This document shows positions 23,774 through 31,443 of a DNA stretch of 64,000 nt, piece by piece. Under the pieces are notes generated by a model that made no database searches, was not told the DNA's origin, and saw only the letters and a program-made list of their open reading frames with translations. How positions within the stretch are numbered: the first letter of the stretch is position 1; every line of letters begins with the position of its first letter. The stretch covers positions 4,070,501-4,134,500 of the forward strand of contig NZ_CP023696.1 in assembly GCF_008704425.1 (NCBI RefSeq). Reading direction: 5' to 3'. Source of the DNA: Streptomyces fradiae ATCC 10745 = DSM 40063. Its GTDB lineage: Bacteria; Actinomycetota; Actinomycetes; Streptomycetales; Streptomycetaceae. A program made the translations under genes and the position numbers.

Positions 23774-25321
23774 ATGCGTACCGCGTATCGCGTCCAGGAC
23801 GTACGGGCGGCCGAGGCCGCGCTGATGGCCCGGCTCCCCGAGGGGGCCCTGATGCGGCGGGCGGCGGCCGGTCTCGCCGCCGCCTGCGCCGGACTGCTGG
23901 GGCGGGTGTACGGGGCGCGGGTCGTCCTCCTCGTCGGCAGCGGCGACAACGGCGGTGACGCCCTGTACGCCGGGGCGCGGCTCGCCCGGCGCGGCGCCGG
24001 CGTGTCGGCGGTGGCCCTGGGCGGGCGGGTCCACGAGGCCGGGCTGGCCGCGCTGCTGGCGGCCGGGGGGCGACTCGCCCCCGACCCGTACGCCGCGCTG
24101 GCCCGCGCCGACCTCGTGCTGGACGGCATCACCGGGATCGGCGGGCGCGGCGGGCTGCGCCCGGAAGCCGTGCCGGTGGTGCGGGCCGCGCGGGAGTCCG
24201 GCGCCGTCGTGGTGGCCGTGGACCTGCCGAGCGGGGTGGACGCCGACACCGGCGCCGTGGAGGGCGAGGCCGTCCGGGCCGACGCGACCGTGACCTTCGG
24301 CGCGTACAAGCCGGGGCTGCTGGTGGACCCGGCGCGCGCGTACGCGGGCGCGGTGCGGCTGGTCGACATCGGCCTCGGCGGGCTGCTGCCGGCCGCCGCG
24401 GAACTGGAGGCGCTCCAGCACGCGGACGTGGCGCGGCTGCTGCCCGTCCCCGGCGCGGAGAGCGACAAGTACCGGCGCGGGGTCGTGGGCGTCGTCGCCG
24501 GGTCGGCGCGCTATCCGGGCGCGGCCGTGCTGGCCGTCGCGGGCGCGCTGCGCGGCGGGGCCGGGGCGGTGCGGTACGTGGGGCCGGCGGGCGGCGCGGT
24601 GCTGGCCCGGTACCCGGAGACGCTGGTCCACCCCGGTCCGCCCGGCGGGGCGGGGCGCGTCCAGGCGTGGGTGATCGGGCCGGGCCTCGGGGACACACCG
24701 GGCGTGGACGACGTGCTGGCGTCCGACGCGCCGGTCCTCGTCGACGCGGACGGGCTGCGGCTGCTGGACCCGGCGGCGGTGCGGGCGCGCCCGGCGCCGA
24801 CCCTGCTGACCCCGCACGCGGGCGAGGCCGCGGCCCTGCTGGGCACCGCCCGCGACGAGGTGGAGGCCCGGCGGCTGGAGGCCGTGCGGGAACTGGCGGG
24901 GCGGTACGGGGCGACGGTGCTGCTGAAGGGCTCCACCACGCTGGTCGCCGACCCGTCGCCCGGCGTGCCGGTGCGCGTGAACCCGACCGGTACGCCCTGG
25001 CTGGCGACGGCGGGCAGCGGTGACGTGCTGTCGGGGCTGACGGGCTCGCTGCTGGCGGCCGGGCTGGCGGCGCGTGACGCGGCGTCGGCGGGCGCGTACC
25101 TGCACGGGCTGGCGGCGCGGCGGGCGGCGGCGCGTGGGGTGTATGGGGCTGATGGGGCTGATGGGGCGGGGGCTGATGGGTCGGGGGCGGTCGGGGCTCA
25201 TGTGGCGCACGGGGCGGGGCCCGCTCCCGCCGCCGGGGCGGCGCCGCTGACGGCCCACGAGGTGGCGGAGGCGCTGCCGGGCACGTGGCGGGACGTGCAG
25301 GGGGGCGGGGGCCGGGGCTGA
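23774..25321 (+). CDS. nnr: Bifunctional NAD(P)HX epimerase/dehydratase
   Basis: This enzyme repairs hydrated NAD(P)H. It has 515 residues. The N-terminal epimerase domain (~1-215) has GSGDNGGDALYAGARL and the VDLPSGVDADTGAV segment. The C-terminal ADP-dependent dehydratase (~230-460) has DADGLRLL, LTPHAGEAAALL, LKGSTTLVA and the TAGSGDVLSGLTGSLLA loop. Around residues 455-490 a Gly/Ala/Asp repeat insertion (GADGADGAGADG) interrupts the end of the domain before TAHEVAEALPGTW. In related genomes alr normally comes next; here ~10.7 kb of other genes intervenes. Confidence 0.94.
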   Translation: MRTAYRVQDVRAAEAALMARLPEGALMRRAAAGLAAACAGLLGRVYGARVVLLVGSGDNGGDALYAGARLARRGAGVSAVALGGRVHEAGLAALLAAGGRLAPDPYAALARADLVLDGITGIGGRGGLRPEAVPVVRAARESGAVVVAVDLPSGVDADTGAVEGEAVRADATVTFGAYKPGLLVDPARAYAGAVRLVDIGLGGLLPAAAELEALQHADVARLLPVPGAESDKYRRGVVGVVAGSARYPGAAVLAVAGALRGGAGAVRYVGPAGGAVLARYPETLVHPGPPGGAGRVQAWVIGPGLGDTPGVDDVLASDAPVLVDADGLRLLDPAAVRARPAPTLLTPHAGEAAALLGTARDEVEARRLEAVRELAGRYGATVLLKGSTTLVADPSPGVPVRVNPTGTPWLATAGSGDVLSGLTGSLLAAGLAARDAASAGAYLHGLAARRAAARGVYGADGADGAGADGSGAVGAHVAHGAGPAPAAGAAPLTAHEVAEALPGTWRDVQGGGGRG

Positions 25322-25325
25322 GGGC

Positions 25326-25356
25326 CCGTACGCCCCGGGCGGTGCCCGGCGTACGG
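25326..25356 (+). terminator. Terminator after nnr
   Basis: Arms CCGTACGCC (25326-25334) and GGCGTACGG (25348-25356) enclose a loop with further GC pairing. It begins four bases after the nnr stop. Confidence 0.65.
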
Positions 25357-25440
25357 CCAGGGCGCCGTGTCCGCCGGCTCGGGCGCGTGTCCGCCGGCTC
25401 GGGCGCCGCGTCCGCCGGCCAGGGCGCCGCGTCCGTCGGA
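25357..25440. repeat. Four degenerate ~21-bp tandem units
   Basis: Units of the form GGGCGCCGYGTCCGCCGGCYC recur four times with small changes, between the nnr terminator and the hairpin of the epoxide-hydrolase-like gene. They may be replication-slippage products; no gene is present. Confidence 0.7.
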
Positions 25441-25446
25441 CCGAGG

Positions 25447-25482
25447 GGGCGCTCCCGCACCGCGCGGGGCGCGGGAGCGCCC
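25447..25482 (-). terminator. Terminator of the epoxide-hydrolase-like gene
   Basis: Perfect 12-bp arms GGGCGCTCCCGC (25447-25458) and GCGGGAGCGCCC (25471-25482) lie five bases beyond the stop codon on the minus strand. Confidence 0.75.
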
Positions 25483-25486
25483 GCCG

Positions 25487-26803
25487 TCAGCGGAGCCCGG
25501 CGAAGAACGCGCGGACGTCGCCGACGAGGAGGTCCGGGGCCTCCATGGCGAGGAAGTGGCCGCCCCGGTCCAGCTCCGTCCACCGGACGACGTTGTGGTC
25601 GCGCTCGGCCCAGCGGCGGATGGTCACGTCGTGGGTGGAGAGCAGTACGGCGGTGGGCACGGTCCCGCGCGCGGCGGCGGCCCAGTCCTCGTGACCGTCG
25701 CCCCAGCCTCCGCCGTCCGCGCCGCCCCACCCGGTGCCGCCCGCGTCGGCGCCCCCGGTGTCCCCGGTGCTCCAGCCCTCGCCGTCCCCGCCGTCGGCGC
25801 CGTCCCCGCCGTCGGCGCCGTCCCCGCCGTCGGCCCCGTCCCCGCCCCAGGCGCTCGCGGAGATCTCCTCGTAGTAGATCTGGGCGGCGGAGGCGGCGGT
25901 GGCGGTCAGCCAGTACAGCGAGACCTGCGTCAGGACGCGGTCCCGGTGGATGCTCTCCTCGGGCAGCGCGTCCTCCGGGTCGGTCAGCTCCTTGTACTTC
26001 TCCACCATCCAGGCGAGCTGCCCGGCGGGGGAGTCGGTGAGGGCGTAGGCCACCGTCTGCGGGCGCTTGGAGTTGCACTGCAGGTAGCCGTCGTTGAAGT
26101 TCTCCATCCGGTGCAGGCGCCGCCGCTCGGCCTCCGTCAGGCCGTCCCTCTCGCCCTCCGCGCCGACGGGGAACGTGAGCAGGGCGTTGACGTGGACGCC
26201 GATCACCCGGTCCGGCGCCTGCCGGGCCATGTGCGGGGCGACCCAGGAGCCCGTGTCGTACCCCTGGACGCCGTAGCGGGTGTAGCCGAGGCGCTCCATC
26301 AGCCGGGTGAACAGCCCGGCCATCCGGGACGTGTCCATGCCCGGCCCGGCCAGCGGGGTGGAGAAGCCGAACCCCGGCAGCGAGGGGATGACCAGGTGGA
26401 AGGCGTCGGTCGCGGCGCCGCCGTGCGCCTCCGGGTCGGTCAGCGGCCCGATGACGTCGAGGAAGTCGGCGACCGAGCCGGGCCAGCCGTGCAGCAGCAC
26501 CAGCGGGGTGGCGTCGGGCCGGGGGGAGCGGACGTGCAGGAAGTGGACGTTCTGCCCGTCGAGGGTGGCCGTGTACTGGGGGAGGGCGTTCAGCTCGGCC
26601 TCGTAGGCCCGCCAGTCGTAGGCGGTGCGCCAGTGGTCGGCCAGCTCCTTCAGGTACGCCACCGGGACGCCGCGGCTCCAGCCGACGCCGGGCAGCTCGT
26701 CGGGCCAGCGGGTGGCGGCCAGCCGGGCCCGCAGGTCGTCGAGCCGGTCCTGCGGGACGTCTACGCGGAAGGGGCGGATGCCGTCGGGTGTGTTGTTCTC
26801 CAT
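25487..26803 (-). CDS. Epoxide hydrolase-like alpha/beta hydrolase with Gly/Asp-rich insertion
   Basis: It belongs to the epoxide hydrolase N-terminal plus alpha/beta hydrolase family. It has 438 residues: N-terminal domain RPFRVDVPQDRLDDLRARL, oxyanion motif LLHGWPGS, nucleophile Asp in GYDTGSWVAP and catalytic His in GGHFLAMEAP. Residues ~322-375 are a Gly/Asp/Ala/Trp low-complexity insertion just before the acid/His end. It is coded in part by three exact 18-bp repeats (25781-25834) and is absent from ordinary members (~380 aa). The substrate is unknown. It is divergent from, and probably controlled by, the WYL regulator 61 bp away; an imperfect GGACCG/CGGTCC repeat lies between them. Confidence 0.88.
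   Translation of the reverse strand: MENNTPDGIRPFRVDVPQDRLDDLRARLAATRWPDELPGVGWSRGVPVAYLKELADHWRTAYDWRAYEAELNALPQYTATLDGQNVHFLHVRSPRPDATPLVLLHGWPGSVADFLDVIGPLTDPEAHGGAATDAFHLVIPSLPGFGFSTPLAGPGMDTSRMAGLFTRLMERLGYTRYGVQGYDTGSWVAPHMARQAPDRVIGVHVNALLTFPVGAEGERDGLTEAERRRLHRMENFNDGYLQCNSKRPQTVAYALTDSPAGQLAWMVEKYKELTDPEDALPEESIHRDRVLTQVSLYWLTATAASAAQIYYEEISASAWGGDGADGGDGADGGDGADGGDGEGWSTGDTGGADAGGTGWGGADGGGWGDGHEDWAAAARGTVPTAVLLSTHDVTIRRWAERDHNVVRWTELDRGGHFLAMEAPDLLVGDVRAFFAGLR
25781..25834. repeat. Three exact 18-bp repeats inside the epoxide-hydrolase-like gene
   Basis: The unit GCCGTCCCCGCCGTCGGC is repeated three times without change and encodes GGDGAD-type residues on the minus strand. Being a multiple of three, it keeps the frame. 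Confidence 0.95.
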
Positions 26804-26864
26804 GGCGGCGACGCTAGGACCGGGTTAGGCCGGATACGGTCCCAACCTCCGGCAGGCTGGGGGC

Positions 26865-27827
26865 ATGCTGGAGACCTCCGGGCGGCTGCTGAGGCTGCTC
26901 TCCCTGCTGCAGGCCCACCGCGACCGGTCCGGGGCCGAACTCGCCGCACACCTCGGCGTCAGCCGCCGCACCCTGCGCCGGGACGTGGAGCGGCTGCGCG
27001 CGCTCGGCTACCCGGTGCACGCCGACCGGGGCACCGCGGGCTACCGGCTCGGCGCCGGGACGACCCTGCCGCCGCTGCTGCTCGACGACGACGAGGCCGT
27101 CGCCGTGGTCGTCGGCCTGCGCACGGCGGCGGGCGGCTCGGTCGCCGGCATCGAGGAGGCCTCGCTGCGCGCGCTCACCAAGCTGGAGCGGATGCTCCCG
27201 GCGCGGCTGGCGTACCGGGTGAGCACCCTGCACACCGCCACCGTCCGGGCCGGGACCGCGCCGGCCCCGCGGGTCTCCGCGGACACGCTGATGGCCATCG
27301 CGGAGGCGGTCCGCCGCCGTGAGCGGCTGCGCTTCGAGTACGCGAGCCCCCGCGGCGGCCGGGGCGTGCGGGAGGCCGAGCCGCACAGCCTCGTGAGCTT
27401 CGACCGCCACTGGTACCTGGTCGCCTGGGACACCGGCCGCGCCGACTGGCGCACCTTCCGCGTGGACCGGCTCACCCCGCGCACGCCCACCGGCCCGCGG
27501 TTCGCCCCCCGCGAGCTGCCCGGCGGCGACGTGGCCGCCTACCTGGCCCACCGGCTGTCGTCGCGCACCTGGCCGTACCAGGCCACCGTCACGCTGCACG
27601 AGCCCGCCGCGGCGGTCGCCGACCGCGTCTGGCCCGGCATGGGCGTGGTCGAGCCGGTCGACGAGGAGAGCTGCCTGCTGCACCTGGGCGCGGAGAGCCC
27701 CCGGGACCTCGCGTGGATGGTGACCTCGGTCGACGCGGACTTCACGCTCACCGAGGCGCCCCCCGAACTCGCCGACGCCCTGCGCGCCCAGGCGGCCCGC
27801 TGCCTGGACGCGGTACGGGACACGTAG
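26865..27827 (+). CDS. WYL-domain HTH transcriptional regulator
   Basis: It has 320 residues. The N-terminal winged helix-turn-helix (~residues 1-60, AELAAHLGVSRRTLRRDVER) is of the DeoR/HTH_11 type. A WYL domain (~140-215) contains LRFEYASPRGG and HSLVSFDRHWYLVAWD, and a WCX-like C-terminal region follows (~230-315). Such proteins sense small ligands or nucleic acids. The divergent position next to the epoxide-hydrolase-like gene suggests it regulates that gene and itself. Confidence 0.9.
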   Translation: MLETSGRLLRLLSLLQAHRDRSGAELAAHLGVSRRTLRRDVERLRALGYPVHADRGTAGYRLGAGTTLPPLLLDDDEAVAVVVGLRTAAGGSVAGIEEASLRALTKLERMLPARLAYRVSTLHTATVRAGTAPAPRVSADTLMAIAEAVRRRERLRFEYASPRGGRGVREAEPHSLVSFDRHWYLVAWDTGRADWRTFRVDRLTPRTPTGPRFAPRELPGGDVAAYLAHRLSSRTWPYQATVTLHEPAAAVADRVWPGMGVVEPVDEESCLLHLGAESPRDLAWMVTSVDADFTLTEAPPELADALRAQAARCLDAVRDT

Positions 27828-27916
27828 GCCGCGCCGGTGGGCGCCGCCGCCCGCGGGCGTGGGCGGCGGTGGCACGGCTGCGTAAGATTCCCTCGTTCTC
27901 AGGGGTGGGAGGGATC

Positions 27917-28525
27917 GTGGGGGAGCACCCGCACGTCACCGCGCTGACGCGGATCATGCCGCCGGTCAACGGGGCGGACGAGGGCGTCGACTGGGCCGCC
28001 GCCGAGGAGCGGTGGGGCGTGCCGTTCCCCGCCGACTACCGGGACTTCATGGCCCGGTACGGCGGCGGCTCCATCAACGGCGAGGCCGTGGTCCTGCTGC
28101 CGCTGCCCGAGCAGGGCCCCCGGTGGGCCCCCGCCGACCTCGCGGAGGAGACCGCGAACGTCCGGCACACCTGGCGCGCGGAGGGCGGCCGCGAGGCGCT
28201 GGACGCCGACCCCGGGCACCTGCTGGCGTGGGGCGTCACGGCCGGACCGGACATCCTGTGCTGGCTCACCGAGGACCCGGACCCGGAGCGCTGGCCGGTC
28301 GTCGTGTGCGGGCGGCACACCTCGCCGACGTTCGCCGTCCACCCGTACGGCATGGCGGAGTTCCTGTACCGGCTGCTGGCCGACGAGTACGAGGACCCGC
28401 CGGTCAGCCTGGTCTTCTGGGACGGCGCCCCGGCCCGCTTCGTGCACTGGCGCGAGGAGCAGCGCCGCTTCCTGGCGGGCCTCGACCGCGTCACCGGCGA
28501 CCCCGACCCGTACGCCGAGCCGTAG
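27917..28525 (+). CDS. SMI1/KNR4 (SUKH)-like protein
   Basis: It has 202 residues from a GTG preceded by GGGAGG. The sequence has the SUKH pattern: EERWGVPFPADYRDFMARYGGGSING near residues 28-53, aromatic-rich middle segments, and a C-terminal VHWREEQRRFLAGL. Many SUKH proteins are immunity proteins for polymorphic toxins or belong to secreted-effector loci, but no toxin gene is visible here. It ends 48 bp from the convergent oxygenase-like gene, with a 16-bp palindrome between them. An ATG at 27955 is an alternative start. Confidence 0.75.
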   Translation: MGEHPHVTALTRIMPPVNGADEGVDWAAAEERWGVPFPADYRDFMARYGGGSINGEAVVLLPLPEQGPRWAPADLAEETANVRHTWRAEGGREALDADPGHLLAWGVTAGPDILCWLTEDPDPERWPVVVCGRHTSPTFAVHPYGMAEFLYRLLADEYEDPPVSLVFWDGAPARFVHWREEQRRFLAGLDRVTGDPDPYAEP

Positions 28526-28550
28526 CGGCGGACCACGACCGGCGGGGGCC

Positions 28551-28566
28551 CGGCCCGTACGGGCCG
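28551..28566. terminator. Palindrome between two convergent genes
   Basis: CGGCCCGTACGGGCCG (28551-28566) is a perfect 16-bp palindrome lying between the SUKH-like gene and the oxygenase-like gene. It may terminate both. Confidence 0.5.
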
Positions 28567-28573
28567 CGCGGCG

Positions 28574-29290
28574 TCAGACCAAGGAGGGCAGTGTGCCGGA
28601 CGGCCACCGCCCCAGCCAGAACGCCACCGCGGACGGCCTGTCCTGGCCCTCGGTCGAGCCGTCGTGCAGCAGGTACTCCGTCGGTGCGATGTAGCCCTCA
28701 CCGGGATTGATCCGGACACGAAAGCAGCGGATCGGGTGGCCGGCGGCGACGTGCGTCCGGTAGTCGTCGGTGTGGGGATGGCGATGGGCGTGGTCCCCCG
28801 GGTGCACGGCCCGGCAGACGGCCTGGGCGTCCAGGTCCCCGAGGACGATGTACCGGATGCCGGGGCCCAGATTGAGCGCGAGGCGGCGTCGACCGAACGG
28901 CTTGCGTCCGTAGGTCAGCTTGTCCCAGTTGTCGAGGTGCAGCCCGATCAGACGGCCGTCCCGGTAGTTGTCCGTGGTGGTGAGCATGCCCGGTCTGGCG
29001 AGGGTCTGGCCGAGGTACCGCGCGTTTGCATCACCCAAGGGGGCCACCAGGTGGTCCAGGCTGTGGCCGGTCGGAGAGGGAGGCCGGACGATCTCCACAA
29101 GGGTGCTCGGCGGTGTCCAAGACCGTGCGAGCAGTCCATTCCCCGCTTCCTCGGTGAGCGGCTGCCACAGCCCGGATGGGATCACCGCCCCGTCTTCGAA
29201 CTCCGGCCCGCCATCGGCGGTGCGGGCATCGGCCATGTCGCAACGTGCGCGGAGGGCGGCCAGATCGCTGACAGCGATGCGCAAGGGCAT
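28574..29290 (-). CDS. Putative Fe(II)/2-oxoglutarate oxygenase-like protein of the RiPP cluster
   Basis: The family is not firmly recognised. It has 238 residues. Residues 116-120 (LHLDN) could be an HxD facial-triad motif. A His-rich stretch (HPGDHAHRHPHTDD, ~163-176) and RVRINPGEGYIAPTE (~191-205) could supply the distal His and the oxoglutarate-binding Arg, as in cupin-fold hydroxylases. It starts 12 nt after the pentapeptide-repeat gene behind GGAGG and is the last gene of the maturase-precursor operon. A tailoring hydroxylase is therefore plausible (inference). A non-enzymatic cupin is the main alternative. Confidence 0.5.
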   Translation of the reverse strand: MPLRIAVSDLAALRARCDMADARTADGGPEFEDGAVIPSGLWQPLTEEAGNGLLARSWTPPSTLVEIVRPPSPTGHSLDHLVAPLGDANARYLGQTLARPGMLTTTDNYRDGRLIGLHLDNWDKLTYGRKPFGRRRLALNLGPGIRYIVLGDLDAQAVCRAVHPGDHAHRHPHTDDYRTHVAAGHPIRCFRVRINPGEGYIAPTEYLLHDGSTEGQDRPSAVAFWLGRWPSGTLPSLV

Positions 29291-29302
29291 GGGTCCTCCC
29301 TG

Positions 29303-29977
29303 TCAGTCGTCTCCGACGGTGATGTCGAGTTCGCGCACAAGGGCTTCCGCGAGTTCGACCTGCTGGCCGTGGCCGATGCGCGCCTTGGCGAGGTTCCCTG
29401 CCCCGAGAATGTCCGACAGGTCGTTGCCGCGCAGATCTGTGTCCTGATACCGGCCGGCCCCGAATCCGGTCCGTTTCATCGGACACGCGGAGAACACGGT
29501 GCCGGACACGTCGCAGTCCGTGAAGACGGCATCGTTGAGGACACAGTCGACGAATGCGACGGGGCCCGTGACCCGGACCTTCTGGAACGTCGCGTAGTCG
29601 AGCTTGCACGACTCGAACAGGACGTCGTCCAGCGTGATACCGACCAGCGCGGCGCCCATCAGCCGGCAGTCCTTCAGCACGACGCGGGTCAGCTTGCTGT
29701 CGCTCCAGCGGGCGGAGCCGAGATCGCTGCCGACGATCTCGACGCCGTGGAGGTTCACGGCCTCGAAGTCGACCCGCTGCGAGCGGACGCCGTACATGCG
29801 GCCGGTGATGAGCTGGGTGTCGGTCAGTTCGAGCGAGCGCAGCTCGGCTTCCCCGTACATGAAGTCCCGGACCATGCCGCGAGGACTGTCCAAGCTCGCG
29901 ACGCCGGCCAGATACAGGCCCGGCTCGTCCAGCTCGGGCAGGGTGACGGTGACGTGGCCGAGGGTGCGGGTGGCCAT
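29303..29977 (-). CDS. Pentapeptide-repeat protein of the RiPP cluster
   Basis: It has 224 residues. From ~65 to ~190 the sequence follows the A(D/N)LXX five-residue periodicity (VDFEA VNLHG VEIVG SDLGS), with Leu/Phe at the central position, continuing through FVDCVLNDAVFTDCDVSGTVF. This predicts a right-handed quadrilateral beta-helix. I chose the ATG at 29977 (MATRTLGH), which has GAGGAG seven bases upstream, over an in-frame upstream Met. Some pentapeptide proteins protect DNA gyrase from toxins or antibiotics (MfpA, McbG). Here, next to a RiPP precursor, self-protection is a possible but unproven role. Confidence 0.85.
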   Translation of the reverse strand: MATRTLGHVTVTLPELDEPGLYLAGVASLDSPRGMVRDFMYGEAELRSLELTDTQLITGRMYGVRSQRVDFEAVNLHGVEIVGSDLGSARWSDSKLTRVVLKDCRLMGAALVGITLDDVLFESCKLDYATFQKVRVTGPVAFVDCVLNDAVFTDCDVSGTVFSACPMKRTGFGAGRYQDTDLRGNDLSDILGAGNLAKARIGHGQQVELAEALVRELDITVGDD

Positions 29978-30002
29978 GGTGGTGCTCCTCATCGTGGTGA
30001 CA

Positions 30003-30033
30003 GGGCGGCCCCGCTTGGTTGGCGGGACCGCCC
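30003..30033 (-). terminator. Strand-specific hairpin downstream of the RiPP precursor
   Basis: Arms at 30003-30014 and 30022-30033 form a 12-bp stem. On the minus-strand RNA the single irregular pair is a G-U wobble, whereas on the plus strand it is a C/A mismatch, so it fits the minus transcript. It lies between the precursor stop and the pentapeptide-repeat start and may stabilise or attenuate the transcript. Confidence 0.65.
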
Positions 30034-30047
30034 GGATGGTGGGCCGG

Positions 30048-30230
30048 CTACTTGTTCTTCCAGTTGTCCCAGCTCGGCCGGTTGTCGAAGACGGGCGAGG
30101 TGTTGTCCCATGTCGGCCGGTTGTCGAAGGCGGCGAGGGGCTTGGGGCTCGCCACTTGCAGGAGGGTCGCGAACCCGAATGCCGAGTCCAGCACGAGTGC
30201 GGTGGCGTCAGCAGGTGTTTTCGCGGACAT
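30048..30230 (-). CDS. Cyclophane RiPP precursor peptide (AmcA-like)
   Basis: It has 60 residues. The leader (residues 1-34, MSAKTPADATALVLDSAFGF then ATLLQVASPK) precedes a core with four aromatic-Asp-Asn tripeptides: F35-D-N, W41-D-N, F48-D-N and W54-D-N. These are organised as two copies of FDNRP(T/S)WDN. Three-residue aromatic-X-N/D/R motifs are the substrates of SPASM maturases that form cyclophane crosslinks. The ATG follows AAGGAG by 9 nt and overlaps the last 23 bases of the maturase gene. It resembles what I recall as multiple-cyclophane precursors (AmcA); the exact family assignment is from memory. Confidence 0.85.
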   Translation of the reverse strand: MSAKTPADATALVLDSAFGFATLLQVASPKPLAAFDNRPTWDNTSPVFDNRPSWDNWKNK

Positions 30231-31443
30231 GTCGCGTGACTCCTTCGAGTAGGGCGATCTTGGAGGTGGTGCAGTAGCGGGTCGTGGTTCCGTCCATCCG
30301 GCCGCCGTGCTCGAAGTACCTGTTGGCCGGGTGGGCGCCGCCGCAGAAGGCGAAGGTCGGGCAGGTGGCGCGGCAGGCGTCCACCCCGCGCCAGAACTCG
30401 GTGATCCAGGGGGTACGTTCTTCGGCTTCGGCCACGAGGACATCGAGTGCGTCGCGCAGGACGTTGCCGGTGGTGAAGTCGCCGAACCGGCCGTCGGAGA
30501 ACCCGGCCAGCTCCGGGGAGAGCATCACCACACCGCCGTCGTAGCCGATGGTGGGCAGCGGATCCCAGGGCGAGGCGGCCGGGTGGGGGGTGGTGGGTCG
30601 ACCGCCGATGACGGCGTCGGCGAAGTTGAGGACGCGCTGGATCTCGCGCAACCGGATGACCGGGCGAGCACGCCAGGCGTCCGCGAGAGCCGCCCAGAAC
30701 TCCGCTGCTCGCTCCGGGTCGATCTCCTTGACGCCGACGTTGACGCCCTCCTGCTCTTCGACGTTGACGCCGAGGGTGTCGACGCCGAGATCGGCGAAGA
30801 ACGTGTAGAGGCGGGCGGCCTTGTCAGGGTTCGGGTCCGAGACGACGGCGATGGCGGAGAAGGGGATGCCGTGTCGACGTAAGCGCGCGATACCACGCAT
30901 GGTGACGCCGAATCCCGGGTGCCCAGCGAGGGTACGGCGGTGGGTGTTCATGCCCTCTGGGCCGTCGATGCTGACGCCCACATGGACGTCGTGTTCCAGC
31001 AGGAACGCGCACCAGGCGTCGTCGACGAGAGCGGCGTTCGTCTGCACGCTGTGCCTTACCCCGTGGAAAGGGGCCATGAGAGCGGCCAGATGCTCACGTC
31101 CGGCCGCGAGCGGCTCGCCTCCGTGCCAGACGACCTCGAAGGCGGGATCGTCAGCGCCCCACGCGTTGACCGGCCTGGCCACGGCTTCGGCGACGTGCAC
31201 CGGCATCAGGTGCTTCCTCTTGCGCAAGGGCAGATAGCAGTACGTGCAGTCCATGGGAAGGCACTGCGTGGTGGGCTGCATGATCACCGAACGCGGGACG
31301 GTCGCGAGCCGTGGGGTGCCAGGCACGGTGCTCCTCTGGGTCGGGCTGGAGCTCCGACCGGGTGCACCCGGCCGGGGCTCGGGGACCGGGTGGGGCGGTC
31401 CACCGGCACCCGGCGAGTCGCGGGGAGGCGAGGAAGTGGTCAT
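30208..31443 (-). CDS. Radical SAM/SPASM cyclophane-forming peptide maturase (AmcB-like)
   Basis: It has 411 residues. A Pro/Ser-rich ~45-residue N terminus leads into the radical SAM domain. The Fe-S ligands are C61, C66 and C69 in CLPMDCTYC (C-x4-C-x2-C, one residue longer than the usual C-x3-C-x2-C), followed by WHGGEPLAA, VSIDGP and NVEEQEGVN. The C-terminal SPASM/twitch region has GDFTTGNVLRD and Cys at ~357, 361, 367 and 391 (DACRATCPTFAFCGG). The ATG 31443 has GGAAGGAGAACGGCC upstream. It overlaps the precursor gene downstream and is divergent from an XRE regulator. Predicted role: Phe/Trp-to-Asn crosslinking of the precursor. Confidence 0.88.
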   Translation of the reverse strand: MTTSSPPRDSPGAGGPPHPVPEPRPGAPGRSSSPTQRSTVPGTPRLATVPRSVIMQPTTQCLPMDCTYCYLPLRKRKHLMPVHVAEAVARPVNAWGADDPAFEVVWHGGEPLAAGREHLAALMAPFHGVRHSVQTNAALVDDAWCAFLLEHDVHVGVSIDGPEGMNTHRRTLAGHPGFGVTMRGIARLRRHGIPFSAIAVVSDPNPDKAARLYTFFADLGVDTLGVNVEEQEGVNVGVKEIDPERAAEFWAALADAWRARPVIRLREIQRVLNFADAVIGGRPTTPHPAASPWDPLPTIGYDGGVVMLSPELAGFSDGRFGDFTTGNVLRDALDVLVAEAEERTPWITEFWRGVDACRATCPTFAFCGGAHPANRYFEHGGRMDGTTTRYCTTSKIALLEGVTRHVRENTC

